A stretch of DNA of 64,000 nucleotides from Haloarcula argentinensis DSM 12282 (GCA_000336895.1 AOLX01000014.1:423255-487254); one strand, 5' to 3'. Positions 33,110 to 44,806 are shown, counted from the stretch's first letter. Numbers and translations are program-made. Notes: generated by a model not told the origin, from the sequence alone.

Positions 33110-34575
33110 CTCTCGCCCTCCATCGCCAGGTCGACGCGCCGCCCCAGCGCATCGTCGACGGCGTGGACGAGCGCGCGGCCCTTGTCCAGCGTCTCCTGAT
33201 ACTCGCTGTCGGGGTCCGAATCGTGGACCACGCCGGCACCGACGCGGAGGTGGTACTCCTCGGCGTACCGGACCAGAGTCCTGATGACAATGTTCAGCGT
33301 CGCTCTGCCGTCGAAGCCGAACAGGCCGATAGAGCCGGTGTAGGGTCCCCGTCGCGTGGCCTCGACCTCGTCGATAATCTCCATCGTCCGGGGTTTGGGC
33401 GCACCAGTGATGGTGCCGCCGGGGAATACCGCGCCGATGGCGTCCTGCAGGGACGCGCCGTCGCGGAGTCGGCCCTCGACGACCGAGACGAGATGCATCA
33501 CCTCTGAGTAGCGGTCGACGCGGCGGTAGTCCGACACCTCGATGCTCCCGAATTTACTCACTTTCCCGAGGTCGTTGCGTTCCAGATCGACGAGCATCGC
33601 GTGTTCGGCGCGCTCCTTCTCGTCGTCAAGCAGATCCCTTTCCAGTCGGTCGTCGGCATCGGGCGTCTCGCCACGCGGTCTGGTACCGGCGATGGGTTCG
33701 GTCTCGATCCGGTCACCGTCGCGGTGCAGGAGGAGTTCCGGGCTGGCGCTGACGAGGTCGACGCCGGGGAACTCAAGCAGGGCCGAATACGGTGCGGGAT
33801 TCACAGTTCGAAGTGCGTCGAAGGCCTCGACCGGGTGGACTGCGGCGGGTGCGCGCAGGCGTTGCGAGACGTTCGCCTGGAACGTGTCGCCGTCGCGGAT
33901 GTACTGCTTGACCGTTCGGACCCGATCAGCAAACGACTCGCGCGTGCAGTCGCTCTCGAAGGTCGCTTCATCAGTCTCGACCGGCGGGTCGTCGACGGTG
34001 GGGTCACCCTGCACCGCCGCCCGTGCGAGGTCAACGGCGTGCTGTTTACCGAACTCATAGGCCAGTTCGGGCGTCTCGAAGTCGCCGACCCGCGGGCAGG
34101 CTGTCACGCGTAGCGTCACCGATTCACCGCGGGGTTCCGCCCAGGCGGCGAAGCGGTCGTAGCGAGCTATCTGCAGGTTCGGGAGTGCACGGTCAGCGTC
34201 AGCGCTGTCGGGCAGTGACTCCAGTTCCCGTGCCACGTCGTAGGAGAGCCAGCCGACGGCTCCGCACGGATACGGCACGTCGCAGTCACCGCGGACCAGT
34301 CGCTCGCCGTCGAGAAACTCGGTCAGCGCGGCGAGGGTGTCACCCGCTCTCGGATCGACCTCGCGGAAGTCCGCCGGAGCGGTCCCGAAGTAGCCCCACC
34401 CAGACTGGCCGCCGGTCGTCGCCAGATACACACCGCCGGTTTCGTCGCGCGCCCGACGATAAGCGAGAAACGGGTCATCGACGTCCACTCGAACCTCGAC
34501 AGGGACGCGCGCTTCTGAGGGCGCATCGGCTGCGAGGTCGGTGAACGTAGTCCGGTCGGTTTCGACCGATTGCAT
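33106..34575 (-). CDS. pabB: Aminodeoxychorismate/anthranilate synthase component I
   Basis: 489 residues of the chorismate-binding family. Conserved motifs include [23 protein letters not shown] and [16 protein letters not shown]. It adds ammonia to chorismate, with pabA supplying the glutaminase. Operon order pabB-pabA-pabC indicates PABA formation rather than tryptophan, but residues that separate the two are not settled here. It is the first gene of the operon. Confidence 0.87.
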   Translation of the reverse strand: MQSVETDRTTFTDLAADAPSEARVPVEVRVDVDDPFLAYRRARDETGGVYLATTGGQSGWGYFGTAPADFREVDPRAGDTLAALTEFLDGERLVRGDCDVPYPCGAVGWLSYDVARELESLPDSADADRALPNLQIARYDRFAAWAEPRGESVTLRVTACPRVGDFETPELAYEFGKQHAVDLARAAVQGDPTVDDPPVETDEATFESDCTRESFADRVRTVKQYIRDGDTFQANVSQRLRAPAAVHPVEAFDALRTVNPAPYSALLEFPGVDLVSASPELLLHRDGDRIETEPIAGTRPRGETPDADDRLERDLLDDEKERAEHAMLVDLERNDLGKVSKFGSIEVSDYRRVDRYSEVMHLVSVVEGRLRDGASLQDAIGAVFPGGTITGAPKPRTMEIIDEVEATRRGPYTGSIGLFGFDGRATLNIVIRTLVRYAEEYHLRVGAGVVHDSDPDSEYQETLDKGRALVHAVDDALGRRVDLAMEGER

Positions 34576-34645
34576 TACCGAACGAAAACAGTGCGGCGAC
34601 TAATTCCCTTGCGGTTCGGTGCACAAAGACGGAACGTCAACGGTC

Positions 34646-35260
34646 TCAGAAGTCTTCGGCTCGCTCGACCCAGCCCGAAACACGGCTCTCGGAGAGGTCA
34701 GTGTCTGCGGCGATGTCTGCTGCATCCGCGACGGCCAGCTCGCCCACCGTCTTGATACCGATATCGGCGAGCCGGTCAGCGTAGGCGGGACCAATGCCCT
34801 TGATGTCTGTGACAGGGGCGGTGCTCCCCTCCTCGACATCGGTCGAGTCATCGTTGGATTCGGCTGGCTCCGCATCGGCCTCGGCCGGGTCCTCGTCAGC
34901 GGTGGCCTCCGAGTCGCCGGCTTCGTCGTCGGCCACCGTTTCTGTCTCGGAGTCCATAGAAGAATCATCGGCCGAAGATGTCGATTCGTCATCAGTGGTG
35001 GCCGGTGACGCGGCAGTCTCCGACTCATTCGTGTGAGCGGGCGTCGCACTCCCATCCCCTGATTCAGTACCGTCCCCAGCCGCGGTATCGGATGTGTGGG
35101 TCTCGGTAGTCGTCGCGGTGTTTGTCCCTTTCACAGCGTCTTCGTCTTCAGTAGAGGGCTCTCGCTCGACGGTCACGTCCACGTCGCGATTAGCTCCCGA
35201 CGTGGATGACCCAGTCCCGTCAAGCCCGAGGGCGGATTTCAATTTCTGAAGCAGACCCAT
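34646..35260 (-). CDS. Helix-hairpin-helix protein with a long acidic low-complexity linker
   Basis: 204 residues. A short N-terminal segment, MGLLQKLKSALGLDG, could be amphipathic and membrane-touching. Residues 28-145 are a Thr/Ser/Asp/Glu-rich linker. The C-terminus has two HhH units, IKGIGPAYADRLADIGIKTVGELA and SESRVSGWVERAEDF, that may bind nucleic acid. A small peptide targeting DNA at the membrane is speculative. No known gene name. Confidence 0.78.
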   Translation of the reverse strand: MGLLQKLKSALGLDGTGSSTSGANRDVDVTVEREPSTEDEDAVKGTNTATTTETHTSDTAAGDGTESGDGSATPAHTNESETAASPATTDDESTSSADDSSMDSETETVADDEAGDSEATADEDPAEADAEPAESNDDSTDVEEGSTAPVTDIKGIGPAYADRLADIGIKTVGELAVADAADIAADTDLSESRVSGWVERAEDF

Positions 35261-35310
35261 ACATGAACGTATTTATCCCCCACACAAATCTCTTGCTGGT
35301 GACCGCTCCG

Positions 35311-36108
35311 CTACAGGTGGTCGCGCAACTGGTCGTTCATCCGGTCCACTGGCGCATCTTCGCCAGTCCAGCGTTCGAACGCTTCGACCCCTTGATACAG
35401 GAGCATCCACGCACCGTCGACTGTCGTTGCGCCCGCGGCCGCCGCGTCCTGTAGCAGACGGGTCTCGATCGGCGTGTACACCGCATCGAGCACCGCGAGG
35501 TCACCGTGCAACGCGTCAGCGGGGACCGGTGTCGTATCTTCTTCCATGCCGACGCTGGTGCAGTTGACGAGGACGTCGGCGTCCGCAAGCAGGTCGGGGA
35601 GCGAGTTGAGCCCGTGGCCGGAGGCGTCCGGGACTTCATCGGCGAGCGCGTCGGCTTTAGACTCGGTCCGGTTCGCGATCCGCACCGACAGCCCCTCGTC
35701 GGCGAGACCGAACGCGACCGCTCGCCCCGCACCGCCGGCCCCGACAACGACCGCCGTGCCCGATAGCGATACGTCGTGGTGCTCTAGCGCTCTGACCGCA
35801 CCAACCGCGTCGGTGTTGTAGCCCGTCGGCGTCCCGCCGTCGAAGTCGACGGTGTTGACCGCGCCGATGCGTTCGGCGAGTGGTGCGGGGTCGACAGCGT
35901 CTAGCACGTCCTGTTTGAACGGGATCGTGACGTTGAGGCCGTCGATCCCGAGCGTCTCAGCCGCTTCGATGGCTTCGGCACCAGAATCCGCCGCTGGTTC
36001 GAACGTGACGTAGCGTGCATCTAGCCCCAGTGCCTCGTAGCCCGCCTCGTGCATCGGCGGTGACAGCGAGTGCCCGACGGGGTTCCCGATGAGTCCGTAA
36101 ACGTCCAT
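35311..36108 (-). CDS. aroE: Shikimate dehydrogenase
   Basis: 265 residues from an ATG at 36108. The N-terminus has [13 protein letters not shown], and the substrate side shows NVTIPFKQ (catalytic Lys) and NTDAVG. The NADP fold has [10 protein letters not shown]. It reduces 3-dehydroshikimate to shikimate in aromatic amino acid synthesis, and so feeds the chorismate used by pabB nearby. It is divergent from the CaCA exchanger gene. Confidence 0.95.
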   Translation of the reverse strand: MDVYGLIGNPVGHSLSPPMHEAGYEALGLDARYVTFEPAADSGAEAIEAAETLGIDGLNVTIPFKQDVLDAVDPAPLAERIGAVNTVDFDGGTPTGYNTDAVGAVRALEHHDVSLSGTAVVVGAGGAGRAVAFGLADEGLSVRIANRTESKADALADEVPDASGHGLNSLPDLLADADVLVNCTSVGMEEDTTPVPADALHGDLAVLDAVYTPIETRLLQDAAAAGATTVDGAWMLLYQGVEAFERWTGEDAPVDRMNDQLRDHL

Positions 36109-36216
36109 ACCAACGCCAGCGCGCCCCGGTCGTATCAACGCCACGCTCTGTGGGAAGCACGGCTCGGGCCGACACTTTCGCAAGCTTTTCAGCCGAACCC
36201 AGCCACACTTCCGACA

Positions 36217-37602
36217 GTGAGTCGTTTTCGCCATCCACTGATGCAAGTCGCAGTCGCGCTGGCCCTGACTGTCGGCTGGATTTACCTATTTATCTCCGGC
36301 ATTGCGGTCGGGAACGTGACCACCGTCGCGGTCAGTGGGCTCGCCGTCCTCGGGGCGTCGTTCCTGCTGGCCTGGGGCGCTGAAACCGCAGAGAAAGACG
36401 TACCGAGGGCGTTCGCTATCGCTGTTCTCGCTATCCTCGCCGTGGCTCCCGAATACGCCGTCGACGCGCTGTACGCCTGGAACGCCGGGGCTGGTGGTGC
36501 GACAACGGAAGCCTGTCGCCAGTTCACGGCGGCAGAAATCGAGTCCGCGAGCGGGGGGCTCGCTCGTGCCTGTCACGACGCGAACCTCGCGATCGCGAAC
36601 ATGACCGGCGCGAACCGCATCCTCATCGGTATCGGCTGGGCCGGCATCGCCGTGTTCACGGTCTTGCGGGCCGCAAAGACGCGGGACCCCGCAGTCACGA
36701 AACGCGACGGCTTCCTGAAAGACGCCGTCCAGTTGGACACAGACATCGCGACCGAGATTTCCTTCCTCTTTCTGGCGACGATGTGGGCGTTTCTCGTCCC
36801 CCTCGGTGGCGGTATTGGTATTTTCGATACGCTGTTTCTGGTCGGCCTCTACGTCGCGTACATCGGCCTCGTACTCAAGTCCGACATCGAACACAGCGAG
36901 CACACCGTCGGCGTCCCGAAGTACTTCCAGGAGTGGTCGCTGCCGTGGCGGCCGCTCGTCGTCCTAGTGCTGTTTGGCTACTCCGGTGCGATGATCTTCA
37001 CGGCGGTCGAGCCGTTCGCCCACGGCCTCGAAGAGATCGGTGTCGCGAATGGCATCCCCGAATTCTTCATGATCCAGTGGGTTGCTCCGCTGGCCAGCGA
37101 ATCGCCCGAACTCATCGTCGTCGCCGTGCTAGTCAACAAAGCCCGGTCGACGGCCGGGTTCAACGCCCTCATCTCCTCGAAACTCAATCAGTGGACGCTG
37201 CTCATCGGGACCATCGCAGTGGTGTACTCCATCGCCCTTGGCGGGTACGGTGTCCTGCCGTTCGACGCCAGACAGGGCGCGGAGATCTGGATTACAGCGG
37301 CTCAGTCCTTCTTCGCGCTCGCCATTCTGGTCAACTTCGAGATCAGTATCCGCGAAGCCGTCGGGCTGTTCGTGCTGTTCATCTCGCAGGTGATTTTGGA
37401 GTTCGCTATCATCAGGGATCTCATCGCTGTGCCGATATCGAGTCACGACCTCCTGCTAGCGTACACAGGGCTGTACGTCATCGTCGGGGCCGGACTGTTC
37501 GTCCAGCGCCGCGAGGCGCTGAAACACCTGTTCGGACTGGCTGGTGACGCCGTCCGGACCGCAATGGGCCGTGAACCGGTCAATCTGGAGAACGCGGACT
37601 GA
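36217..37602 (+). CDS. CaCA-family sodium/calcium exchanger-like membrane protein
   Basis: 461 residues with about ten to eleven helices. The two alpha repeats that bind cations are visible as [15 protein letters not shown] (about residue 80) and [20 protein letters not shown] (about residue 295). The GTG at 36217 is preferred over the ATG at 36241, because the RFRHPL basic segment before the first helix is typical. It exchanges cations across the membrane; the true ions are not known. Its stop overlaps dtdA by one base. Confidence 0.83.
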   Translation: MSRFRHPLMQVAVALALTVGWIYLFISGIAVGNVTTVAVSGLAVLGASFLLAWGAETAEKDVPRAFAIAVLAILAVAPEYAVDALYAWNAGAGGATTEACRQFTAAEIESASGGLARACHDANLAIANMTGANRILIGIGWAGIAVFTVLRAAKTRDPAVTKRDGFLKDAVQLDTDIATEISFLFLATMWAFLVPLGGGIGIFDTLFLVGLYVAYIGLVLKSDIEHSEHTVGVPKYFQEWSLPWRPLVVLVLFGYSGAMIFTAVEPFAHGLEEIGVANGIPEFFMIQWVAPLASESPELIVVAVLVNKARSTAGFNALISSKLNQWTLLIGTIAVVYSIALGGYGVLPFDARQGAEIWITAAQSFFALAILVNFEISIREAVGLFVLFISQVILEFAIIRDLIAVPISSHDLLLAYTGLYVIVGAGLFVQRREALKHLFGLAGDAVRTAMGREPVNLENAD

Positions 37603-38957
37603 TGCTTGGAATCGTCGTCTCACACGCTGACTCGGCGTCGGCTCACATCGGCGAACACCTGCGTTCTCTGCGTAACTGGGAAACAAGCGTCGACGAAACG
37701 CAGCCCGACGCCGAGGGCGGTGGCACGGTGTTCCGAACAGACAGCGTGGAACTCCGCGAGTTCGAGGCGTTACATCTGGACATCGAAAACGTCGCGTCGG
37801 CGTTCGACGACCTAGACCTGCTGGTGTTCGCTTCAAAGCACGCTGGCGAGACGGACGAACTCCTGACGGCTCACCACACTGGGAACTTCGGCGTCGCGGA
37901 GTACGGCGGCGAAGACGGGCAGTTCGCCCGCGCCTGTCCCGGTGCTCACAAGGCCGTGGTGTCGGCGCTCCAGCGCCACGCTCCGTCGGACTACGAAGTC
38001 GGGATAGAGTGTACGCACCACGGTCCGACGGCGGTCGGCGTCCCGTCGATGTTTGTCGAGGTTGGCAGCGCGGAGCCACAGTGGGAGGACCCAGACGCTG
38101 CCGAGGCCGCCGCGAGGGCGATACTGGACCTCGCCGACGGACCGGCCGACAAGCCACGAGAGAACGGGACGCGCCGCCACCTCCTCGGTGTCGGCGGCGG
38201 CCACTACGCGCCGCGGTTCGAGCGCGTCGTCCGCGAGACGGACTGGGCGGTCGGACATATCGCCGCCAACTGGTCGCTGGACGCACTGGCGGAGTGGGCT
38301 GACAGCGACGAGGAGCGCGATACCGTCCTCGAACGGGCCTTCCGGGCCAGCGCGGCCGACTACGCCCTCATGGAGGGCGACCGGCCGGATCTCGAGGCAG
38401 CTATCGAGTCGCTGGGCTACCGTGTCGTCAGTGAGACGTTCGTGCAGGAGACGACCGGTGTCGACCTTGGCCTCGTCGAGACGCTGGAAGACGCTGTCCG
38501 GCCGGTCGACGACGGTCTCAGGTTCGGAGAGCTTGCACCCGGATACGACGGCGAGTGGACGGTTGTCGATCTCCCTGATGAGCTTGTTTCGGACGTCCGC
38601 GGCGTCGATAGCAAGGCGCTGCGCGAAACTGTCGAACGGCAGTCCATCGCGTACGCGACCGAACAGAACGGAACCGTCCTCACCGGCCCGATCGTCTGTC
38701 CGGCGACGACGGACCTGCAAACGGTCGTCGACCCACTCGTCGAAATCCTCGAACGGCGCTTCGACACTGTCGAGTGGACTGCGGACGAACTCGTCGCCCG
38801 CGAGACGGCGTTCGACCCGGACCTCGCGCGAACTGCTGGCATCCCGGAGGGGCCGAAGTTCGGGCAGCTCGCCTCGGGCGAGTCAGTCGAAATCGATGGG
38901 GAAGAGATCGACCCAGAACGGTTCCAGCGCGAGCGTATACGTCGATATACGCTGTGA
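37602..38957 (+). CDS. dtdA: D-aminoacyl-tRNA deacylase
   Basis: 451 residues. It removes D-amino acids from mischarged tRNAs. Conserved archaeal DtdA features include HHTGNFG (about residue 90), CTHHGPT (about 138-144) and the GGGHYAPRF motif (about 200). It starts on the last base of the CaCA exchanger's stop codon, so the two genes are coupled. The length is typical of archaeal DtdA, which is unrelated to bacterial DTD. Confidence 0.92.
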   Translation: MLGIVVSHADSASAHIGEHLRSLRNWETSVDETQPDAEGGGTVFRTDSVELREFEALHLDIENVASAFDDLDLLVFASKHAGETDELLTAHHTGNFGVAEYGGEDGQFARACPGAHKAVVSALQRHAPSDYEVGIECTHHGPTAVGVPSMFVEVGSAEPQWEDPDAAEAAARAILDLADGPADKPRENGTRRHLLGVGGGHYAPRFERVVRETDWAVGHIAANWSLDALAEWADSDEERDTVLERAFRASAADYALMEGDRPDLEAAIESLGYRVVSETFVQETTGVDLGLVETLEDAVRPVDDGLRFGELAPGYDGEWTVVDLPDELVSDVRGVDSKALRETVERQSIAYATEQNGTVLTGPIVCPATTDLQTVVDPLVEILERRFDTVEWTADELVARETAFDPDLARTAGIPEGPKFGQLASGESVEIDGEEIDPERFQRERIRRYTL

Positions 38958-39060
38958 ACACTGGCGTGTCAGCCGTCGAAACTGGCACTCAACACGTCAG
39001 ACGAGCGTCAGACACAGGGGGAAAACTAATAACTGCTCGTCTGCAAGGACGCTTTAAATT

Positions 39061-40221
39061 ATGGATTCGATAATCGACGACGCTATTGACGAGGCAGAAC
39101 AAGACGGGGAGGACGCGGCTGGTGGCACTGTCGACGAGACGACATCGACGCCGTCACAGGACATGTCGACGTCGGGGACGATGTCCGACGAGGAACTGGC
39201 AAGCGTCGTCAAAGACCTGGAAACGAAGATCACGGTCGTCGGCTGTGGTGGCGCTGGCGGGAACACGGTCACTCGGATGATGGAGGAGGGCATCCACGGG
39301 GCCAAACTCGTCGCCGCAAACACCGACGCACAGCACCTCGCCGACGAGGTAGCCGCCGACACCAAGATTCTCATCGGTCGCAAGCGTACCGGTGGCCGCG
39401 GCGCGGGCTCCGTCCCGAAAATCGGCGAGGAGGCCGCCCAAGAGGACATCGAGGACATCCAGCAGTCTATCGACGGCTCGGATATGGTGTTCGTCACCGC
39501 CGGTCTCGGTGGTGGCACCGGTACCGGCGCGGCCCCGGTCGTCGCACAGGCCGCGCAGGAAGCCGGCGCACTCACCATCTCTATCGTCACGATTCCGTTC
39601 ACCGCCGAGGGTGAGCGCCGCCGTGCCAACGCCGACGCTGGCCTCGAACGACTCCGATCCGTCTCCGATACGGTCATCGTCGTCCCGAACGACCGTCTGC
39701 TGGACTACGCGCCGTCGATGCCGCTCCAGGACGCGTTCAAGATCTGTGACCGCGTGCTGATGCGCTCGGTCAAGGGCATGACCGAACTGATCACCAAGCC
39801 CGGCCTCGTCAACGTGGACTTCGCCGACGTTCGCACCATCATGGAGAACGGCGGCGTCGCGATGATCGGCCTCGGGGAGTCCGACTCCGAGAACAAGGCC
39901 CAGGACTCCATCCGCTCGGCGCTTCGCTCCCCGCTGCTGGACGTGGAGTTCGACGGCGCGAACTCCGCACTCGTCAACGTCGTCGGTGGCCCCGACATGA
40001 GCATCGAGGAAGCCGAGGGCGTCGTCGAAGAGATCTACGATCGCATCGACCCCGACGCCCGCATCATCTGGGGCGCGTCGGTCAACAACGAGTTCGAGGG
40101 CAAGATGGAGACGATGATCGTCGTCACCGGCGTCGAGAGCCCACAGATCTACGGCCAGAGCGAGGCCGAACAGGAGAAGGCCGCCCAGCAACTCGGCGAA
40201 GACATCGACTACGTCGACTAA
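39061..40221 (+). CDS. ftsZ1: Cell division protein FtsZ1
   Basis: 386 residues. The tubulin signature GGGTGTG lies at residues 150-156, and the N-terminal part starts with an MDSIIDDAI tail characteristic of haloarchaeal FtsZ1. GCGGAGGN (nucleotide) and NVDFADV (the T7 loop, 251-257) complete GTP hydrolysis. It polymerises at midcell and marks the division ring. In many haloarchaea it is followed directly by secE and spt5; here the chemosensory pair is inserted between. A T-rich stretch follows the stop. Confidence 0.96.
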   Translation: MDSIIDDAIDEAEQDGEDAAGGTVDETTSTPSQDMSTSGTMSDEELASVVKDLETKITVVGCGGAGGNTVTRMMEEGIHGAKLVAANTDAQHLADEVAADTKILIGRKRTGGRGAGSVPKIGEEAAQEDIEDIQQSIDGSDMVFVTAGLGGGTGTGAAPVVAQAAQEAGALTISIVTIPFTAEGERRRANADAGLERLRSVSDTVIVVPNDRLLDYAPSMPLQDAFKICDRVLMRSVKGMTELITKPGLVNVDFADVRTIMENGGVAMIGLGESDSENKAQDSIRSALRSPLLDVEFDGANSALVNVVGGPDMSIEEAEGVVEEIYDRIDPDARIIWGASVNNEFEGKMETMIVVTGVESPQIYGQSEAEQEKAAQQLGEDIDYVD

Positions 40222-40235
40222 ACTGCCTCGTCGTC

Positions 40236-40258
40236 TCAGATTTTTCACCCCTTTTTAA
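40236..40258 (+). terminator. T-rich terminator after ftsZ1
   Basis: CAGATTTTTCACCCCTTTTT follows the ftsZ1 stop by about 15 bases; two T-runs are typical of archaeal termination. Confidence 0.5.
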
Positions 40259-40318
40259 TCACCAAAACGTACAGATTCATCTACACTCCCCCTATCATAA
40301 ATGATATTCTCGCCGAAA

Positions 40319-40328
40319 AGCGTTTATC
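40319..40328 (+). promoter_or_regulatory. TATA element of the substrate-binding lipoprotein gene
   Basis: GCGTTTATCC is centred about 27 bases before the ATG at 40351. Confidence 0.6.
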
Positions 40329-40350
40329 CAGAAATTCGGACTCTTTGTCT

Positions 40351-41589
40351 ATGTACTCAGACTCGAGGCGTGGTGTTCTCAAAAAGTGTATTGCAGCTGG
40401 GAGCTTGGGACTCTCGTCTGGCTGCCTTGGCTCTCTGAGCGGGAGCGGTGACACCGTCCAGTTTGGTGCCCTCCTCCCACTCAGTGGTGCGCTCGCCCCA
40501 CTCGGGCAACACGGCAAGCGCATGGTCGAGCAGGCAGCGAGCGACGTCAACGCGGCCGGTGGTATCCGCGGGAACGACCTCGAAGTGACCATCCTCGATA
40601 CCGAAGCGAACGCCGAAACCGCTGTCGAGCAGTACGGGACGCTCGTCGACCGTGGTGTCACCGGCTTCGTCGGTGGCCTCGTCAGCGACGCGTCGCTCGC
40701 CCTCGCACCGGAGGCAGCCAGCGACGAAATCATGGAAGTCAGTCCTGCCAGTACTGCCCCGCAACTGTCGACAGCCGGCCGAGCCAACGGGCGGAAATAC
40801 TTCGGCCGAACGGTACCGAGCGACGGGACGCAAGCGCTGGTCATGGCGAAGGTCGTCGACGACCCGCTGTACATCGATGCGGACTCCGTCGCGTTACTGA
40901 GCATCGACAACTCGTTCGGTGCTGGACTGGCAGACGCACAGCGTGAGGCACTGGACGCCGAAATCGTCGCCGACGTTCGGTACGACCCGTCGTCGGGATC
41001 GTTCGACGACACGATCGCGGACGTGTTCCAGAACGACCCTGATGCCGTCAGCTTCACCAGCGTCTCCGGCCAGGAGCGGGGTATCCTTGATGCATACAAT
41101 CAGTCGGAGTACGACGTTCCTTGGGTGTTGTCCGCGGGGATGTTCGGCGGCGACCTCCCGTCGTACTACGACGGATTCTACAGCGCGTCGCTGTCCTCTG
41201 CTCGGACGCAAGCGTACTTCGAACTCGTCCGCCGGCTCTCGGACATCGACCAACCCAGAGCGTACTCTGTCAATGCCTACGACGCGCTGTTTTTGATGGC
41301 CTGTGCCGCCGAACAGGCCGGTGAAGCCAGCGGGCCGGCAATCGCCGAGACCATTCAGTCGGTTTCTGGCGGGTCCGGACACACTGTCTCTGTCGGCGAC
41401 TTCGGCCGCGTTCGGTCACTCACCGACGCAGGCCGAGCGGTGAACTATCAGGGCGCGTCCGGAAGCGTTGACCTGACTGCGAACCTCGAACCGCTGAGTT
41501 CGTACCTGATCGAACGAGTCAACAACGGGTCAGTTGAGTCGCTGGAGCTACTGCAGTCACGGTTCTTCAAATCAGGAGGCAACCAATGA
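40351..41589 (+). CDS. Branched-chain-amino-acid-type substrate-binding lipoprotein
   Basis: 412 residues. A Tat lipoprotein signal has SRRGVLKK and a lipobox LSSGC with Cys25. The mature part is a periplasmic-binding fold type I (LivJ family), starting [18 protein letters not shown]. No permease genes follow. Instead its stop overlaps the ATG of a methyl-accepting transducer, so it probably delivers ligand to that receptor, as BasB does to BasT in Halobacterium. The ligand is unknown. ATG at 40351 is preferred over an in-frame TTG 6 bases earlier. Confidence 0.88.
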   Translation: MYSDSRRGVLKKCIAAGSLGLSSGCLGSLSGSGDTVQFGALLPLSGALAPLGQHGKRMVEQAASDVNAAGGIRGNDLEVTILDTEANAETAVEQYGTLVDRGVTGFVGGLVSDASLALAPEAASDEIMEVSPASTAPQLSTAGRANGRKYFGRTVPSDGTQALVMAKVVDDPLYIDADSVALLSIDNSFGAGLADAQREALDAEIVADVRYDPSSGSFDDTIADVFQNDPDAVSFTSVSGQERGILDAYNQSEYDVPWVLSAGMFGGDLPSYYDGFYSASLSSARTQAYFELVRRLSDIDQPRAYSVNAYDALFLMACAAEQAGEASGPAIAETIQSVSGGSGHTVSVGDFGRVRSLTDAGRAVNYQGASGSVDLTANLEPLSSYLIERVNNGSVESLELLQSRFFKSGGNQ

Positions 41590-44039
41590 GTTCACTTCCA
41601 AGCCGAATGGTTCAGGCGACGGAGCGTGCGCTCCCTGACGTTATTCGGCAGCGATACGCGGCGAAGTTCGGCGTCCTGTTGCTCGGCGTGGTCGTCGTGC
41701 TCGCGCTCGGCGGCGCAGCGATCCACCTCGACACGGGGTCCCTGGTCGAGTCACAGACCGAGGAACAGATCCTCGGCGTTGCAGAATCCCAGTCGAGTTC
41801 CGTGTCGAGTTGGGTCTCGAACAAGCAATCCACTGCGTCATTCCTCGCGGCGTCTATCGGTGACCGGTCCGAGTCAACCTCGGATACAGACCACCAGCGG
41901 TGGCTCGAACAGAAGCTCATCGGGCTCCCGGGAGATGTCCGTGCGCTGCATTACGTCGATACTGCTGACGGCACAGTCACCGCCAGCACCGACGACGACC
42001 TGAACGGCGTTGCGCTGAGCGACGTTGACGACCCGTGGACCGACGCGAGTGGTGCAGTCGTCTCGTCGGGACCGACGGGCACGTCCGAAGCGTACCAGAG
42101 CGGGAACGAATCGGTCATCGCGTTCGTCCAGCCCGTCTCCGGCACCGATGAATACGTCGTGCTGACGGCGTCGCTTGAGGCGCGCTCCCATGAGTTCACG
42201 TCACCGTTTGCGACCGGCGACGTGAAAGTCGTCGGGTCGAACGGCCAGATCATACTCGACAACCGGAAAAGCTCGATTCTCGAAGAGTACGCGGCGACCG
42301 GGGATTCGACCGACACGAGTGTCGAAGCAGCACTGAACGGCGAAACCGGCTACAAGTCCGTCTCCGCCAGAACGGGCATGGAAGACGGACAGTACGTGAT
42401 GGCGTACACGCCGGTGACCGGCACTGAGTGGGCGTTGCTGTATCACGTTCCCCAAGATCGTGCGTTCGCCCTGCAGTCGGCTGTCTCCCAGAACATCGCG
42501 CTCCTGGTGGCGCTTGCCGTCGGAGCACTGTTCGTCGTCGGCGTGACAATCGGGCGCGGAACCGCAAACGCACTCTCCCGCGTGGCCGAAAGCGCCGAGG
42601 ACATTGCCGCGGGTGAGATCAACAGCACCCTCCCCGAGACCACGCGCGTCGACGAGATGGGACAGTTGTACGACTCCTTCGCGTCGATGCAGGCGTACCT
42701 GACGACCGCCGCGGACCAGGCTGACGCGCTCGCTGCGAAGCGGTTCGACGACCCGGCGCTCGACGAGAACATTCCCGGCGAGTTCGGCGCGGCGCTGGAG
42801 GAGATGGGCGAGGACATCCAGACGTTGATTACTGACGTCGAGGCCGCCAGAGACGAGGCGGAGGCGGCGAAAGAGGACGCTGAGTCGATGGCGTCCGCCC
42901 TCGAAGCGAAAGCGGCCGAGTTCAGCGACGTGATGGACAAGTCGGCGGCCGGGGACCTCACCCAGCGGATGGCTACCGACAGCGACTACGACGCGATGGT
43001 CGACATCGCGGAGAGTTTCAACGAGATGATCACGGAACTCGAACGGACGGTCAACCGTATCGAAGGGTTCGCCGGCACCGTCGACAGCTCGACAGAGACG
43101 ATTTCCGCAAGCGCACAGGAAGTGCGGTCGGCCAGCGAGTCGGTGAGCGAGTCGGTGCAACAGATCGCTGAAGGCGCTGACGAGCAAAACCGGAACATCC
43201 AGCAGGTGAGCGACGAGATGACCGACCTGTCGGCGACCGTCGAGGAAATCACCTCGTCCACTGACGAAGTCGCATCGAAGTCCCAGCAGGCCGTCAACGA
43301 CGGCGAATCCGGCCGTGAATACGCCGAGCAGGCCGCCGCCGAAATCGAGGCGCTCGAACGGAAGTCCACCGAGGCCATCGAACAGGTGGAGTCCCTCGCG
43401 GAGGAGATGGAGCGCATCGGTGAGGTCACGACGCTCATCGACGAGATCGCGGAACAGACGAACATGCTCGCGCTCAACGCGAACATCGAAGCCGCCCGGG
43501 CCGGTGAGGCGGGCGAAGGGTTCGCTGTCGTGGCCCGCGAGATCAAGACGCTCGCAGAGGAAACGCAGGAAGCGACGACTGACATCGAGTCAATGATCGA
43601 CGACATCCGGTCCCGGACGGATACCACCGTCGAGGACATGCAGGAGATGGGCGAAAGCGTCGACACCGGGAAAGAGACGGTCGAAAACGCGACCGACGCG
43701 CTGACCAGTATCGTTCAGCAGGTCAACGAAGCCAACGACGGCGTGCAGGCTATCAGCGACGCGACCGACGAGCAGGCGGCTTCGATGGAAGAAGTCGTCT
43801 CGATGGCCGAGGAAGTCGGCTCGATCAGCGAGGAGACATCCGCCGAGGCCGAAAACGTCGCCGCGTCCGCCGAGGAACAGACGGCGTCGATCACGGAGGT
43901 CACCGAGAAGATACAGTCGCTCTCCAGTCAGGCGACCGACCTCAAGGAACTCATCGACCAGTTCGAAACCAGCGATGCCGATGGCAGTAGTGAACTGGGG
44001 TCACACGGGTCGGACGGAACCGCGCTGACCGACGACTGA
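41586..44039 (+). CDS. Methyl-accepting chemotaxis transducer
   Basis: 817 residues. Helix 1 (about 29-46) and helix 2 (about 302-325) flank an extracellular domain that looks like a dCache sensor. HAMP (about 325-380) and coiled-coil methylation regions follow. The signalling tip has [28 protein letters not shown] near residue 623. It signals through CheA/CheW to the archaellum motor. ATGA overlap with the upstream binding protein indicates a receptor-ligand pair. Confidence 0.93.
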   Translation: MSSLPSRMVQATERALPDVIRQRYAAKFGVLLLGVVVVLALGGAAIHLDTGSLVESQTEEQILGVAESQSSSVSSWVSNKQSTASFLAASIGDRSESTSDTDHQRWLEQKLIGLPGDVRALHYVDTADGTVTASTDDDLNGVALSDVDDPWTDASGAVVSSGPTGTSEAYQSGNESVIAFVQPVSGTDEYVVLTASLEARSHEFTSPFATGDVKVVGSNGQIILDNRKSSILEEYAATGDSTDTSVEAALNGETGYKSVSARTGMEDGQYVMAYTPVTGTEWALLYHVPQDRAFALQSAVSQNIALLVALAVGALFVVGVTIGRGTANALSRVAESAEDIAAGEINSTLPETTRVDEMGQLYDSFASMQAYLTTAADQADALAAKRFDDPALDENIPGEFGAALEEMGEDIQTLITDVEAARDEAEAAKEDAESMASALEAKAAEFSDVMDKSAAGDLTQRMATDSDYDAMVDIAESFNEMITELERTVNRIEGFAGTVDSSTETISASAQEVRSASESVSESVQQIAEGADEQNRNIQQVSDEMTDLSATVEEITSSTDEVASKSQQAVNDGESGREYAEQAAAEIEALERKSTEAIEQVESLAEEMERIGEVTTLIDEIAEQTNMLALNANIEAARAGEAGEGFAVVAREIKTLAEETQEATTDIESMIDDIRSRTDTTVEDMQEMGESVDTGKETVENATDALTSIVQQVNEANDGVQAISDATDEQAASMEEVVSMAEEVGSISEETSAEAENVAASAEEQTASITEVTEKIQSLSSQATDLKELIDQFETSDADGSSELGSHGSDGTALTDD

Positions 44040-44084
44040 CTGAACGAGTTCAGAACGCCCGTTCCGATTATCGGTCCGTTCTGT

Positions 44085-44098
44085 CGGCTGCTTTTTTG
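44085..44098 (+). terminator. T-run terminator after the transducer gene
   Basis: GGCTGCTTTTTTGTG follows the stop at 44039 by about 50 bases and precedes the secE promoter region. Confidence 0.45.
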
Positions 44099-44184
44099 TG
44101 ACGCTATACAGTCCGCTCTGTGAAGGGTCGGACTCGTCGCCGCGCACCACAATATAGAAAAGCCACCAGTGGGTACGACCCGCT

Positions 44185-44364
44185 ATGGACGTTCCATACG
44201 ATCTCACCTCCTACATCCGCGTACTCAAACTGGCGAGTACGCCGTCGTGGGAGGAGTTCTCCCAGATCGCGAAAATCGCCGGCGCGGGCATCGCGCTGGT
44301 CGGACTGCTCGGGTTCATCATCTTCGCCGTGATGACCTTCATCCCTGGCAGCAAGCCGGTGTAA
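44185..44364 (+). CDS. secE: Preprotein translocase subunit SecE
   Basis: 59 residues. The form is an amphipathic N-terminal segment (LTSYIRVLKLASTPSWEEF) followed by one membrane helix (GIALVGLLGFIIFAVMTFI), as in archaeal SecE/Sec61-gamma. It is only 4 bases before spt5, an arrangement conserved in archaea. It forms the core translocon with SecY. Too short for automatic length cutoffs. Confidence 0.93.
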   Translation: MDVPYDLTSYIRVLKLASTPSWEEFSQIAKIAGAGIALVGLLGFIIFAVMTFIPGSKPV

Positions 44365-44368
44365 ACCG

Positions 44369-44806
44369 ATGGGGATCTACGCAGTCAAAACCACGGCCAG
44401 TCAGGAGCGCACCGTCGCGGACATGATCATCTCCCGCGAGGAAGACGAGATCCACGCCGCGCTTGCGCCGGACTCGCTCACCAGTTACGTGATGGTGGAA
44501 GCGGACGATCACAACGTCTTCGACCGCATCCTCGACGAGATTCCCCACGCCAACGGCGTCGTGCAGGGGGAGTCCTCGATGGCGGAAGTCGAGCACTTCC
44601 TCTCACCGAAACCGGACGTGGAAGGTATCGCGGAGGGCGACATCGTCGAACTCATCGCCGGCCCGTTCAAGGGCGAGAAGGCGCAGGTCCAGCGTATCGA
44701 CGAAGGCAAGGATCAGGTCACCGTCGAACTGTACGAGGCGACGGTCCCGATTCCGGTTACCGTGCGTGGTGACCAGATTCGGGTGTTGGATAGCGAAGAG
44801 CGCTGA
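44369..44806 (+). CDS. spt5: Transcription elongation factor Spt5 (NusG-like)
   Basis: 145 residues. The NGN domain starts GIYAVKTTASQERTVADMI, and a KOW domain shows IVELIAGPFKGEKAQVQRID near residue 90-110. With Spt4 it clamps RNA polymerase and increases processivity. It is 5 bases after secE, as in most archaea. Confidence 0.96.
   Translation: MGIYAVKTTASQERTVADMIISREEDEIHAALAPDSLTSYVMVEADDHNVFDRILDEIPHANGVVQGESSMAEVEHFLSPKPDVEGIAEGDIVELIAGPFKGEKAQVQRIDEGKDQVTVELYEATVPIPVTVRGDQIRVLDSEER

Noticed and set aside
40281..41099. Minus-strand frame of about 272 codons over the substrate-binding lipoprotein
   Set aside because: Antisense to a gene with clear lipobox, fold and coupled transducer.
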